From assembly GCA_037367405.1 (NCBI GenBank), contig JAZKJV010011598.1:310001-374000 (forward strand): DNA of 64,000 bases, read 5' to 3'. Below the pieces are notes generated by a model, which saw only the letters and a program-made list of their open reading frames with translations, did no database searches and was not told the origin of the DNA. Position numbers and translations under genes: made by a program. Shown here one piece after another: positions 1 through 10,954 of this stretch (the stretch's first letter is position 1; each line of letters begins with the position of its first letter). The DNA is from Ottelia alismoides (lineage: Eukaryota > Streptophyta > Magnoliopsida > Alismatales > Hydrocharitaceae).

Positions 1-742
1 TTACACCGCCACCTCATCGAGTTCCCTAAATTGCAAAAATGCCCTTCTAGGGACCTTTTTTGTGATTATTTTGCATTTAATTCTCATGTTTCTCTTACAA
101 TTATGCCCCTAAACTCTTTCCTTGATTTCTTGAGCATATGAACTCAAATTTAGATGATTTCAATTTTATTGTTCTGCTTATTTCATTGTCTATATAATGG
201 TATCATTAGTTTCCTATTTTGATGCGTAGAATATCATGATAAATTCTAAGTGCACAATTTCATATGCTCAGTGATTTTTAATGCTAGTTGCTCATCAAAT
301 ATTTCATTTTGATGCATAATTTGCTCACGAAATTGGAGCTAATTTATTACTCAATTATCTGACTGAATTAGGGCACATTTACACATTATTTCATGTTTGC
401 ATTCTATTTGCATCTCATGGCATTCTATTGCATATTACATCACATTTAAAATGCATAAAATCTAAGAAAAGCACATTCTATTCATGCATTATATTTGGCA
501 TCATGTTATTTGTGCATTGTGCATGTTTGATGATCTAGGTAGAGAAATGGTTGTTTAATCTAAATATTTAAATTTGATTAATCATTGAGGAAGCTCATGT
601 CCTTGTCTTCGACCTTGGTACACTTGCCAAGAATTAAATTTTCCACAATATTCAAACATATGTGGTTTCTACATGGATCCATTTTCGCCTCCAGTGCTAC
701 GATAAAATACAACTATTAAAGAGGCGAAAATGTGGTTCATCA
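1..742 (+). mobile_element. 3' part of 5' LTR, gypsy element A
   Basis: This is the downstream end of a long terminal repeat. It ends in GTTCATCA at 742, followed by two bases and a tRNA-Asp-type primer-binding site. The sequence is closely matched, in inverted orientation, by 59051-59760, including the shared stretch around the 'cttcgacc' motif and the terminal 'gcgaaaatg' block. The start of the LTR lies outside the window. No coding potential is seen. The orientation comes from the primer site, which must lie directly downstream of a 5' LTR. Confidence 0.8.
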
Positions 743-744
743 GA

Positions 745-762
745 TGGCGCCATTGTCGAGGA
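745..762 (+). promoter_or_regulatory. Primer-binding site, tRNA-Asp type (degenerate)
   Basis: TGGCGCCATTGTCGAGGA differs at a few positions from TGGCGCCGTTGCCGGGGA, the complement of the 3' end of plant tRNA-Asp(GTC). It lies two bases after the LTR end. In the living element it would prime minus-strand DNA synthesis by reverse transcriptase. The substitutions fit an old copy. Confidence 0.8.
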
Positions 763-2906
763 CACATCTGATCATTCTGATTTCTTATATTTTTTTAATA
801 TTTTATTAAGTTGATTATTTCTGATATCCAGGTCATCTTGTGTGTTTTTCTTTGCATTGATAATATATTGTTATCTTGAATCAATATCTAATGATTCTTT
901 TTTGTGGCAGGGACCATGTAGATCGAGGATGCTTGGAAACACCTGGTGGCGTGAAGTTGGGAGCTTACACTGTGAGGAGCCTAAAAAAACACATGCAGAG
1001 ATAAGGAAATTTTAAGCATAGATTCATGCATTTGTGTATATTATCTGTAATAATTTCCTTTCTAGCGGTCCCTCGTTCGAGGGCTTGTGTGTGTATCATG
1101 GACTTGGACCTGCATGTAGTGTGTGGAGAATGTTTCACCCCAGCCTAAGTGTGGATCCACTTGAGTGTTCGGCCTATGTTAGGCACACGGCTTTTCGAGT
1201 TTCTTTTTTTTTATATCTCTTATGATTGAACGTAGGTGGGGCACAGTAATAAGAATTTGGGAGATTCACTTCATCTCCTCACATTCAATGAGATGCACTC
1301 AAACGTCGATGTACTTAGCCAAATGCAATTCAATTCTCCCCGCTAATAAAATCATGTTTAGGTACGGTTTCATTCAACTTGCATGCATATAGTGCTAGCT
1401 TTAAATTCATCCTTGTACTTGATGGAGAATGTTGGAGGCACTGTAAGTACTTATCTTGAGCATTCATCTTGTTTTCTTCTTGCATCTGCTTTTCTCGATA
1501 CTCTACTCTTGATTTGTAACCTAGGTCCTTAAATGGAATTGGGACGAGCCGTGAGACGATGCTTGATTCACTTGTGCTCACATTTAATTCAGTGATAACC
1601 TAAGTATTAAACTAGGACTGATAATGCAAGTCGACCTCAATAAAAATGGAGCAAAATTTCACCTTGGATTATGGTAGAGTAAACCCCAACCTTGTATATA
1701 TGACGTGTTTGCATTGTTGAGAGGTGAGGTCGCATCCCTAGGATAGTGCCCAAAACCCATTAAGCATTATGTAATAGACTCAAATTTTAGACGATCATCA
1801 ATAAAATAGAAAATATGAATGACCAACACTTATTGGTCTTCATGTGTAAAGTTGGTGAAATGAAAGGTGTGTTTGATTGACTGGTTGAGCCATAATTGTA
1901 TATTTTGCACAACCCTCCCGTAACCCTAGACACTCCATTATTCCATCTCCATAGATACATCCATCTCTGAAGATTCAACCATCTTGTAGATCCATTATTC
2001 TCTAACCCTAACTGATGTCCTAGTTCCTCATCCTTAATTCCATATTCAGTATATTTAGGCTACTCTTCAACCTACGTATAGGGGGAATCATGTTCCATCT
2101 GGTTGTTCACCTCAGGTTCCTCCACTTTCATTATCACATCTGTATCCTTAGGCTCATCTCAACCTAAGTTTAGGGGGGACCCGAGCCCTTGTGCCCTTCT
2201 ATTCTTACTCATTTGACCCCTCATCTCGGTCCTCTTCTCATACTTGGGGTATTTTTAACCTGAGTATGGGGGTGGGGGGAGATCACAGTCAGTTCTCTTC
2301 TATGTCATGTTATTTAGCATGAACTATGGTTTCATATCACTTTGTACTACGAGGACATAACAAAAGCTAAGTATAGGGGGTTTACTGTATATATTTCATA
2401 TGTGCTTTATCCATAACTCATATTTTGATTTTTTTCAGACTTTTTGGGTTAGGGTAAAGTATCATTTGAATTGATTTGTGTAAAAATATTTGTAAATTGA
2501 TTTGGAATTTTCTAACGGCATGACTTTGCTTTGAAAAATGTTCGACAATGGTTTGAAAAATAGGATTTTACTTATTTTGAAAACCATTTGAAAAATGTTT
2601 TGAATATATATATATATATTAAATGACATGGTTTGGAAAATATTTTCAAAATTCTTTCAAAAATGAGATTGACTTTGTACTTCTAACCTTATTAACAAAA
2701 TCCTTAAAAACTCAGATATGAAAAATTCCTTAGTAACAATTCTGACTATTAGACTTAAAAATGATAAGCTACTTTTCAGTGAGGGAACTGCGGTCTCCCT
2801 TAGCAGAGTGGGTGGTTAAAAGATAATGTGTATGGTACCATCTTGAAGTAACACTGGTAGCCGTCTGATGGCCCGTACTTACACCCATACTGGCTGATAG
2901 TAGATG
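763..2906 (+). mobile_element. Non-coding interior of element A
   Basis: This 2.1 kb lies between the primer site and the next LTR start on the same strand. It contains no open frame of note and no recognisable gag, protease, reverse transcriptase or integrase. Its right part (2054-2380) holds four polypurine-tract-like hairpins. A short AT microsatellite lies near 2603-2619. The best reading is an element that lost, or never had, its genes. The final polypurine tract directly before 2907 is not recognisable, so the end may be rearranged. Confidence 0.6.
2054..2380 (+). repeat. Array of polypurine-tract-like hairpins (plus copy)
   Basis: Four copies of a motif close to CCTAAGTATAGGGGG occur about 100 bases apart (G-runs near 2081, 2173, 2268 and 2376). 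Three are preceded by a complementary arm, for example CTTAGG at 2147-2152 pairing with CCTAAG at 2163-2168, and CATACTTG...TGAGTATG around 2239-2268. The motif matches the polypurine tracts that directly precede LTRs at 33898 and 39510. A matching array lies on the minus strand at 48118-48500. Confidence 0.7.
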
Positions 2907-3236
2907 TGATGAATCTACATTTCATCATCTTTATTCACTTTTAGCTTAAAATCCCTTCTTAAATACCTGTAAATACTAATAAATCCATGTTTTATAATTC
3001 TTTATTCTTTTGTTAAAATTGTATAAATATCGTTGTTTTTAACATAAAATAAATTAGTGTTTTTATCACTTGTGCCCCTCTGAGATATTGTAATATCAGT
3101 TATGCCCATATCTTTTTGGTAATATCAGTTGTGCCCCTCACTTCTTACAGTTTTATCAGTTGTGCCCCTTGGGTTAGTTGCCGTCCATCCACAGTGCAAA
3201 CAGACGTTAACTTTGAGGACATAAGCAAAATTAATT
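2907..3236 (+). mobile_element. 5' start of 3' LTR, element A
   Basis: The sequence begins TGATGAATCTAC and continues with TTCATCATCTTTATTC, the family LTR start also seen at 60080 (plus), 46570 and 55353 (minus). Only the first part remains: the AT-rich sequence passes into a 30-bp tandem repeat and then the GC-rich tract at 3237-3780, where a copia LTR abuts it. It is probably the partner of the LTR at 1-742. Confidence 0.7.
3064..3172 (+). repeat. 30-bp tandem repeat (TATCAGTTGTGCCCCTC type)
   Basis: Four copies begin at 3064, 3094, 3124 and 3154, an exact 30-base period. The core TATCAGTTGTGCCCC is well kept; the second half of each unit has diverged. The LTR of the same family at 60080-63918 has a looser series of TTGCA...CCCC motifs, so this may be a young local expansion of a family-wide motif. 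Confidence 0.85.
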
Positions 3237-3780
3237 TTAAAAAAAGGGCTCGGTAGTCATTTTGACACCATCTTCCTCATCCTCTTCTTCTTCCTCCTCT
3301 TCCTCCTCCTCCGACCTCCTACTCCTCCCTCTCTGCCCCAGCCTGCCCCAGCTCCGCCCCGAGCTCGCGATTCGAGGACGTCCTGCGCTGGAACGACAAG
3401 CATGGCTGTGCTCGTCCTGAGGAGGATCTTCCTGGGCCACCCCCTACCCACAACGCACTGCCCCATGTCCCCTGGGCCGCCCCCTCCCCTCCCCACGCTG
3501 CCCTGCTCCCCCTCCCCTCCCCGCGCCGCCCCGTGTCCCCTAAGTCTCCCCCTCTCCTCCCCCGCGCCGCCCTGCTCCCCCTCCCCTCCTCGTGTCGCCC
3601 CGTGTCCCCTGGGCCGTCATCTCCCCTCCCCAGCGCTGCCCTTCTCCCCCTCCCCTCCCCGCGCCACCCCGTGTCCCCTGGGGTGTCCCTCCCCTCCCTG
3701 CACCGCCCCCTCCCCTCCCCGCGCCGCCCCATGTCCCCTGGGCCGCCCCCTCCCCCTCCTCTCCCTGTGCTGCCCCGTGT
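3237..3780 (+). repeat. Polypyrimidine tract and 68-bp C-rich minisatellite
   Basis: A CT-rich stretch (about 3270-3330) is followed by a C-rich minisatellite. Copies of CCCCGTGTCC or CCCCATGTCC start at 3461, 3529, 3598, 3667, 3727 and 3773, with spacings of 68, 69, 69, 60 and 46. The opposite strand is G-rich with many G-runs and could form quadruplexes. It lies where other family LTRs carry a GC-rich island. Open frames across it on both strands are a by-product of lacking A and T, so I do not call genes here. Confidence 0.8.
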
Positions 3781-6383
3781 TGAAGGATATGGGATAATCC
3801 TCAAGCACATCACGGAAGCGTGAGCGTCGTATCGTATACGACGAGGAACAACTAGTCGCACTAGTTGTTCTGTGCAGCGGAGTTTAAAATTTTCATGTGA
3901 CGAAACCACATGATCCAAGAACAATTCTCGGATCGTTTCATCTAAACCACAAACAAGTAATAGAATTACCTCTTGAAGTGTGCTTGCGATCGAGTCTCTA
4001 AACGAAGAGACCTCCTGTCTCAAGTCCGATCTGACGGAGGAGACGCTTGCGAGCGTGTTGGTGAAACACGTGCTTCTCACAATCCATGTTGATGATCCAA
4101 GCGGTGGATCTCCTGATCTCGACACACGAGATCCGATATCTTCTTCATGAGCGAGGCGTACCGAAGGAGACATAGATCCACGAGCAAACGATCGGGCAGC
4201 ATAACGACGACGCTGCGACGATGGAGACTCTCTCTAGGGCATCCATGGTGGACGACCATATGAGAGAGAGAGTGGGCGTGTAGAGAGAAAGAGAGAGAGA
4301 GACTTATGTTATCATTAGCATATGAAGAGCAAGGGGTGCCCTTCTATTTATAATATTTTGGGATCCATGGATCTCAATCCATGGGCAACACAAATCCAAT
4401 GGCTCTCATTGATTTGTGTTTCTTTTAATGGTTAAAATTTGTGTTGGTAAAAACCAACAACAATTAATTTAATTTAGATTAAATGTATATTGATAAATCA
4501 ATATGATTTAATCCCAAATTAAATCAATCAAGCATGGAGATTATGGAATGAAGATTGCCTCCTTCCATAATATGGGATTTGGTGGCAATCTCATGTAATC
4601 TCATGATATCTCATGAGATTACATTATTCCATGGAAATCTCCAAGATTTACAACAACTCTTGTTGTAAATTATTCAACAAAAATAATTCATAATTATTTT
4701 GTGAATATTGCAATCTTGCCATTGGAAAATAGTGAATCACATTCACAACCCAAAATAAAAAAGTAAATTACATTTTCAACTAATTGTCCAATGTGAATCC
4801 AATTCACAATAACATTTAATTAACAAATGTAAATTACAAATAGCTCTCTCTTATATATTATAAATCACATTTATAATATATATGATTAATATGGATAGTA
4901 CTATCCACATTATTCAATAACCATGATAATTAAATCACATTTAATCATCTTGGATCTCCATTCTCATGTACCCAAATAATATGAATCACATTCACATTAT
5001 TCACATCTTTGATAATTAAATCACATTTAATTATCTTAGATAACCCTCTTTATAATATGAATCAAATTCACATTATTCATGATAATTAAATAACATTTAA
5101 TTATCAATTTTCTCAATGCTCGGATATATAATATCAACAATGAAATAATCCTGAACTCTTTCAAGGATAATGCGCTTTCTCCGCGAATACTTGGAGATAA
5201 GGACATGGCGATTTGTATTGTCCCACGTATAGTGACTTGGATATTGAGATCACATCTCAAATCCAGATCTCGGGCCTCCCATAGATGCTTGATTAAATCA
5301 AGACCGCAAATCTAATCTTCTCATTGTATCTGAATCACATTCAAATCAATGTCCAACATTTGGACTAGGATCAGATTACTTCTCTACTGAGAGGAGTCAC
5401 TAAAATCCAGACCCGTTTCATCACTCCCTAGGAATGGAAGCATCATGGTTATACAACCGTTTATTATCACATCACCCTCAGGTATTCCCAATACCTGTAC
5501 ATCCTGCATACTGGAAGACTCAGAATAAACCTGAAGTATAAGATCAGTTTTACACTGTCTACTTCAGAGTTTTATCATTAAGTTTCTCATTCGATCATTT
5601 GGAGTTGGTATCGATCATATATTTTCCAAAAGCATATATCATACCTAGGTCTTGATCATATACTTTCCAAAAGTATATATCAAACCTACAAATTCAGTCA
5701 AGCTTCCAAAGCGAGATGACCGTGCACGGAATTTGATTCTTCCCAATATCTCATGAGTGAGCTCATGTCTTCCGATTCGGTAACTGAACCTGCATGATCC
5801 CTTTGAGAGATCGTATTACTCATATGCCCTTGCATGCACACCAGCGCGCCGGTGTATAGACCTTGATTAGGTCATCAACCTATTGGTCTGCCAAATGTAC
5901 ATACTCAGACATATAGTAACACATCTGTCTCCGGTCAGAGGATGCGTGCCTATATCATGACATCATACAATATAGGACTTTGGTATCTCGATCTTGTTAA
6001 GTCAACTCTTTGACCTTACTAATCTGATACCTCCGAATCTCTATTCCCATGCAGAGGACCTTCATCAAGAGGTCGATCAGATATCAACCTAAATGAGAAA
6101 GGATTGTCATCTCCTACTCAGGCTGGAGATCATCTCTCAACAATCATTTGACGGTGCTTGATGAGTCCTCAATCTAACTCTTTAGATGTTCATCCAAGCA
6201 CCAAACTCTTTGATTCAATAATTGAATCAACGGTTGTATGATCATTAAGATGGCCATGGTACTAACCTAATTGTACTAAGGTACCTATTATGAAAATTAG
6301 TTATTCTTCATTTCAGATCAGGGAATGATATTTGCAATAACATTTATTGCATAATGGCTCGCCGTGGGATCGCATGTCCAACA
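3781..6383 (-). mobile_element. 3' LTR of copia element
   Basis: On the minus strand it begins TGTTGGACAT and ends ATATCCTTCA; the length is 2603 bp. It is a close copy of the solo LTR at 10368-13031 along its whole length. A TATA-like sequence lies at 4344-4352 (minus TATAAATAG), followed by a GA-rich stretch at 4262-4303, which suggests that transcription starts near 4320. The left border meets the C-rich minisatellite directly. Confidence 0.9.
4344..4352 (-). promoter_or_regulatory. LTR TATA box (copia 3' LTR)
   Basis: The minus strand reads TATAAATAG, a canonical plant TATA box. It is at the same relative place as the box at 10945-10954 in the sister LTR. Confidence 0.6.
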
Positions 6384-6398
6384 ATCTTCCACTAGCCC
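6384..6398 (-). promoter_or_regulatory. Copia polypurine tract
   Basis: Directly before the LTR start (TGTTGG) the minus strand reads GGGCTAGTGGAAGAT. This matches the common copia form, where a purine-rich GTGGGAGAT-type tract primes plus-strand synthesis. Its position fixes this LTR as the 3' one. Confidence 0.75.
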
Positions 6399-6859
6399 AA
6401 ATGGCCATTAATGGGCTAATCATTTAAACCCACACTCATGTGAGAATCATAGGCTATTTAGAAAATAGTTAGGTAAGCTAATCAATCACTGTTCCCAAGA
6501 GACTATGCCAAGTCCTTTTACGGCACTTGCATATCTCCTAGTGACAGTGTTCACATCCAATGTGAATGTTGCATCTCATGCAATCAATACTCAATCATAG
6601 TGTTCTTGACACTACACCTCAATAATTATTATAACCACTATGTAATTTCAATTTATCCTTATCAGAATACCCTTATTCCTGGAGATCTCTATCTCCCAAG
6701 GTATCTGTAGTTAAGACCTTTTAGATCACTATCTATAAAGTCTTAATTTCTTGAAGATAAGACTTTGAGATCACTATCTCAAAAGTTTTACCTTCTATGA
6801 AGATATCGTTATTACTGCAATCAAGTGTTTTATCACCATAGTAGGATTAGTAACAATTT
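6399..6859 (-). mobile_element. Copia 3' end region, decayed
   Basis: This stretch lies between the reverse-transcriptase remnant and the polypurine tract, where copia elements encode RNase H and the pol carboxyl end. Frames are broken and I could not recognise RNase H motifs. Confidence 0.4.
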
Positions 6860-8760
6860 ACTACTCCCACTCCATGGCGGACATCTGGCTTTTGTACACA
6901 TCTAGCATACTCATGGCTTCTTGGAATTGATGCCGAAGGGATAACAGTTTTAACATTCACTCCCTTAACTCTTTGAGGTGCTATCCCTTTAGATAGGTCT
7001 GTACCATATCTTAAAGGAAGGAAGCCCTCTTGGAATTTTCCAAGAATGGAACAAGTCCAAGGTGTACTACAGATGTGACAGTCCCAATATCCTCTTCTCT
7101 TTGCTTCTGAACACCTTCAGAACTAAGTTCCAAGATGCATCTTTGAGATCATATCTCAAGGTATGGAATAGCCAGATCATAAAACACTTATTATCATCCT
7201 TATATCATTACAAATGATTAGGATATTATCTACATTTAGCATGATGAACACAATGACACTCCCACTAAGCTTCACATGATTCATCAAGACTCTATCTGAA
7301 ATCATAACATTTATAATTTCATCAAATCTTATATTCCAACTACAAGAAGCTTATTTGAGTCCATAGATGGAGCTCTCTAGCTTGCATACCTTGCTTTCCT
7401 CAATCATGAAGCCCTGGGCTACTTCATGTGAATATCCTCAGAGAGGTATTTATAGAGGAATGCAATCTTGACTTACATCATGAAGATGTCATAGTCAAGT
7501 TGTGTAGCTATGGTTAGCAATATTCTGATGGATTAAAGCAAGGTCACTGGAGAGCAAGTCTCATCGCAAGCGATGTCTTCTCTTCGATGTGCAGCTCATG
7601 GCTACGAACTGTGCTCTTGAAGGTCTCTACCTTCTCATCAGGTTCCCTCTTTCTCTTGAAGATCCATTTACACCATAATAGGTCTTACCCATATAGTTGG
7701 ATCCTTGAGGGTCTACATACAACATTTGTATACGAAGTCTACTTTAGACTTTATTGCTAACATCCGTCTTTCCATGATATGATCTTCAGAAGCATCATCA
7801 CATGAAGTTAGATCATTGTCAGATTCAACTGACACATGGAATCCATCCTCAAACTTATTTGAAGAGGTATTAATGTTTCATCTTTAATTGTCTATTTAGT
7901 TTCCAATTTCGGGAGCCTCATTATCTTCTCAAGATTAAATGAGTTCCTTTACTTCATTTTCATCTTGATTCTCAAGAGAGTCATCCTCTAAGAATCACAT
8001 TCTCAGAGATGAGATCCTTTAAGAATCTCAAGGTCATAAAGTAGGTATCCAATACCATACTTTATTTTCCTAATGAAGTAGCACTCTCCAGTGCCAGATT
8101 CCAGCTTACTCACATGGAACCTTATTAAGGATATATAATGTAGTCTCTACCATATATATATATACCTGGGAACTAAGAGATAATTATGCTAAGATTAATC
8201 ATTGATCAAATCATGTCACACATGATCAATTGTATATCCCTACAACTCTATTGAGTTAAGGTTCATTAGGAGGATTGAGATAGGAATGATATTCACATCT
8301 CCATAAGGTATTCTTTGAATTCATCTAATAGGTGCAAGCTACCTTGGTTAGATCAAATTCATTTCATCTTCCTTCAAACTTTGGTTCTAAACTAAAATTG
8401 AGAAATCTTTGAACATTTCAAAGGTTTCTTAGGTGAAGAGAAGAAATCTCATATCACACATAATCATCAATAGATATCATATATCCATAATGTTTAATAT
8501 GATATAGATGATTTACATACATCAATATGTATGAGATCCTGAATATCTTGACATCTCATACCTTTCCCAAAGAAGGGTGCATTGGACATTTTTACTTTGA
8601 ATACAATATTCATAAGTATGCAAGTTTTGAAATTTTAGACATTCTAAAGTTTCATCTCTTACTTGTCCATTGATCTCATCAACAGACATATGTCCAAAAC
8701 ATGATGCCAGATCATTGTCAAATGATCTTTATCCTCCTACTGATCTTTAAAGGTTTAATT
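6860..8760 (-). pseudogene. Copia pol remnant (integrase to reverse transcriptase)
   Basis: Translating the minus strand in pieces gives copia pol motifs in the usual order. Near 8700-8540 there is a GAG-pre-integrase segment with a PFFGKG-type stretch followed by DLIHIDVC, the start of the integrase core. Near 7700-7600 comes a KWIFKRK-like reverse-transcriptase start. Near 7410-7200 comes VCKLESSIYGLK, then a segment aligning with the YVDD catalytic region but reading NVDN, so the catalytic motif itself is damaged. The end of the domain follows near 7190-6870. Many in-frame stops and shifts separate these pieces, so no functional enzyme is encoded. The copia assignment is strong; the lineage within copia is not resolved. 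Confidence 0.75.
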
Positions 8761-10362
8761 TTCAGTATTAGAAATCTTAATGAACCATCATTAATTTTCT
8801 AATTTAGCGGAGTCCACTAGATGTTAGATTACTATCTGAAATATATCCATCATAACTCTCTATGATAGTTTTATTCCAGAATTCATGTTTATTTCCAACA
8901 TTTAGAAATAAACTATGAGTGTATTCTAATATCCATGTCACAGAGACATTCTCTAAGACTAAGGGCTCCCACTGAAAATATGAAGTCTATTGATCCAATG
9001 GAAATTATTGCAACAATTGCATCACTTCCAACATAGATGACCATTAAACCTTAAGATCAAATTTCTAATATTCTAATACAGATGCAACCAATTGCAAGTA
9101 TCATTAGAAGATTGAGATACAATTATTAGACTTTATCTTATCAAATAAGTAAGTCAATTTCAATGATTATATGTAGATTATTCTGATGTACTATCTGATT
9201 CCTTCTCTAAGGATTCTAGATAGATTTGATAGTCATACTATCAACACATCAACTTATTGCAGTATTGGCATTCATCCAACTCTTGGAATGTCATATGGAA
9301 GTCACAGAAGTACAGTCAACTCTTTGATTATAGTTCTTACTTGGGTCCAACCCATGCTTCCACTGCGCTCCCTTTATCTATAAGCAACCATTGCTCAAGA
9401 CAAAGGATCTCTTATGTTGAAATCAAAAATTTCAATATAAGAGTATTTCGACATTTATACATGCTTCATTCAATTCATACAATATGAATATTATGAAGCT
9501 CCATGAACGACTAGAGTATAGATAGTAGAATGATGACACTCATCGTATCTACATCCATTTAAACTCTTAAAACTTAGGTTCAGGTAGGTACTCAAACAAT
9601 TTGAATACATCATCTCCTATAGAGCCACCATTCTGCATAATGCAGAGAACCATGTCATTCATGATTATATGACGAGAGCACATATGCATGCCAGAACATC
9701 TTCTTAGATTTTATAAGGATTATTTGATAATTACGATCATTATCGACATGTCACTTCAAATGTACATTCGATGAGATCAAGACTTATAGAGACATACAAA
9801 CCCTAGAGTTTTAGTCCTATTGTCTATTTTATTTAATTATCATTCCTCATTATTACGAGGAAACTTACAATTGCAACCACATACATTATGTGTCCAATTG
9901 CAAGTACAATATCTGGACCATGGGTCTAATCCATGATATTCTACTGGTTATTATTGAGTATAACATTGAGTGGGGTTTAAAGAAGGATTATCTGAAATAA
10001 TAAATTTGCATAAACATATATAAATATATAATTTACTTTGATTTAGGATTTTTTATATCAAAGTTGTCTTGTCATGTCAACAATGAAAGTTCATTCCCTT
10101 AATCACTTTCAACGTAAGAGATATACTTACCATTATATATCTAGCAAGATCTGGGATCTCCTTCCTTATCTTTATTACATTTCAATAATATGAGAACCTG
10201 TAACTCGGATAAAAAGAAGCGGGAACACATTCCGCCTTGCAAGTCCAACTTGCATCTCCTAATTTGATCTTTAACACCCGGGCCCACCACCCATAAGGTG
10301 ATGTTGACCCGTCATTAATTGAACCAAAGGTCAACAGGAATACAGCTCGCTATGCGCAAGCC
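8761..10362 (-). mobile_element. Copia gag/protease region, unreadable
   Basis: By position between the integrase remnant and the solo-LTR insertion this should be gag and protease. No CCHC zinc knuckle or protease active site could be read, and no long frame survives. Confidence 0.4.
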
Positions 10363-10470
10363 AATATTGAAGGATATGGTTAGATCCTCAAGCGCATCAC
10401 GGAAGCGTGAGCGTCGTATCGAATACGACGAGGAGAGACTAGTCGCACTAGTTGCTCGATGCAACGGAAT

Positions 10471-10908
10471 TTAAAAAATTTTATACGAAGAAAACACATG
10501 ATCCAAGAACACTTCTCGGATTGTTTCATTTGAACCACAAACAAGTAATAGGATTACCTCTTGAAGCGTGGTTGCGATCAAGTCTCTAAATGAAGAGACC
10601 TCCTGTCTCAAGTCCGATCCGACGGAGGAGACGCTTGCGAGCGCGGGGATGAACCGCGTGCTTCTCGCAATCCATGTTGATGATCCAAGCGGCGGATCTC
10701 CTGATCTCGACACACGAGATCCGATGTCTTCTTCACGAGCGAGGTGCACCGAAGGAGACGGAGATCCACGAGCAGAAGAACGGGCAACATAACGACGATG
10801 CCGCGGCGATGGAGAACCTCTCCATGGCATCCATGGTGGACGGCCATGAGAGGGAGAGAGAGGGCTGACGTCTAGAGAGAAAGAGAGAGAGAGAGAGATG
10901 CTTCTCAA
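10471..10908 (-). other. Open frame inside copia LTR, 145 codons
   Basis: An open frame starts about 40 bases after the LTR TATA box and runs through most of the presumed R-U5 region. Its carboxyl two thirds (from a PSPSVHLA-like stretch to SSYKIF) is also open in the other LTR copy (3781-4173), with modest amino-acid changes. I recognise no domain. It could be an accidental frame in a GC-rich leader; its retention in two copies is the only reason to list it. In the left LTR the frame runs on into the minisatellite, which is clearly accidental. Confidence 0.3.
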
Positions 10909-10944
10909 GCATTATGTGTAAAAAGAGAGCATGGGTATGCCTCT

Positions 10945-10954
10945 CTATTTATAG
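10945..10954 (-). promoter_or_regulatory. LTR TATA box (solo copia LTR)
   Basis: The minus strand reads CTATAAATAG, a near-perfect plant TATA box. A GA-rich tract (about 10849-10905) follows where the transcript leader would begin. Confidence 0.65.

Noticed and set aside
3402..3823. Overlapping proline-rich plus-strand frames
   Set aside because: They are translations of the 68-bp minisatellite in two frames; no initiation context, domain or codon bias.
3319..4173. 284-codon minus-strand frame
   Set aside because: It crosses from the copia LTR into the C-rich minisatellite, where all frames stay open for lack of A and T; the carboxyl part is simple glycine/arginine-rich repeat.
9186..9487. 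Two overlapping plus-strand frames of 65 and 76 codons
   Set aside because: They lie antisense to the copia interior and show no domain.
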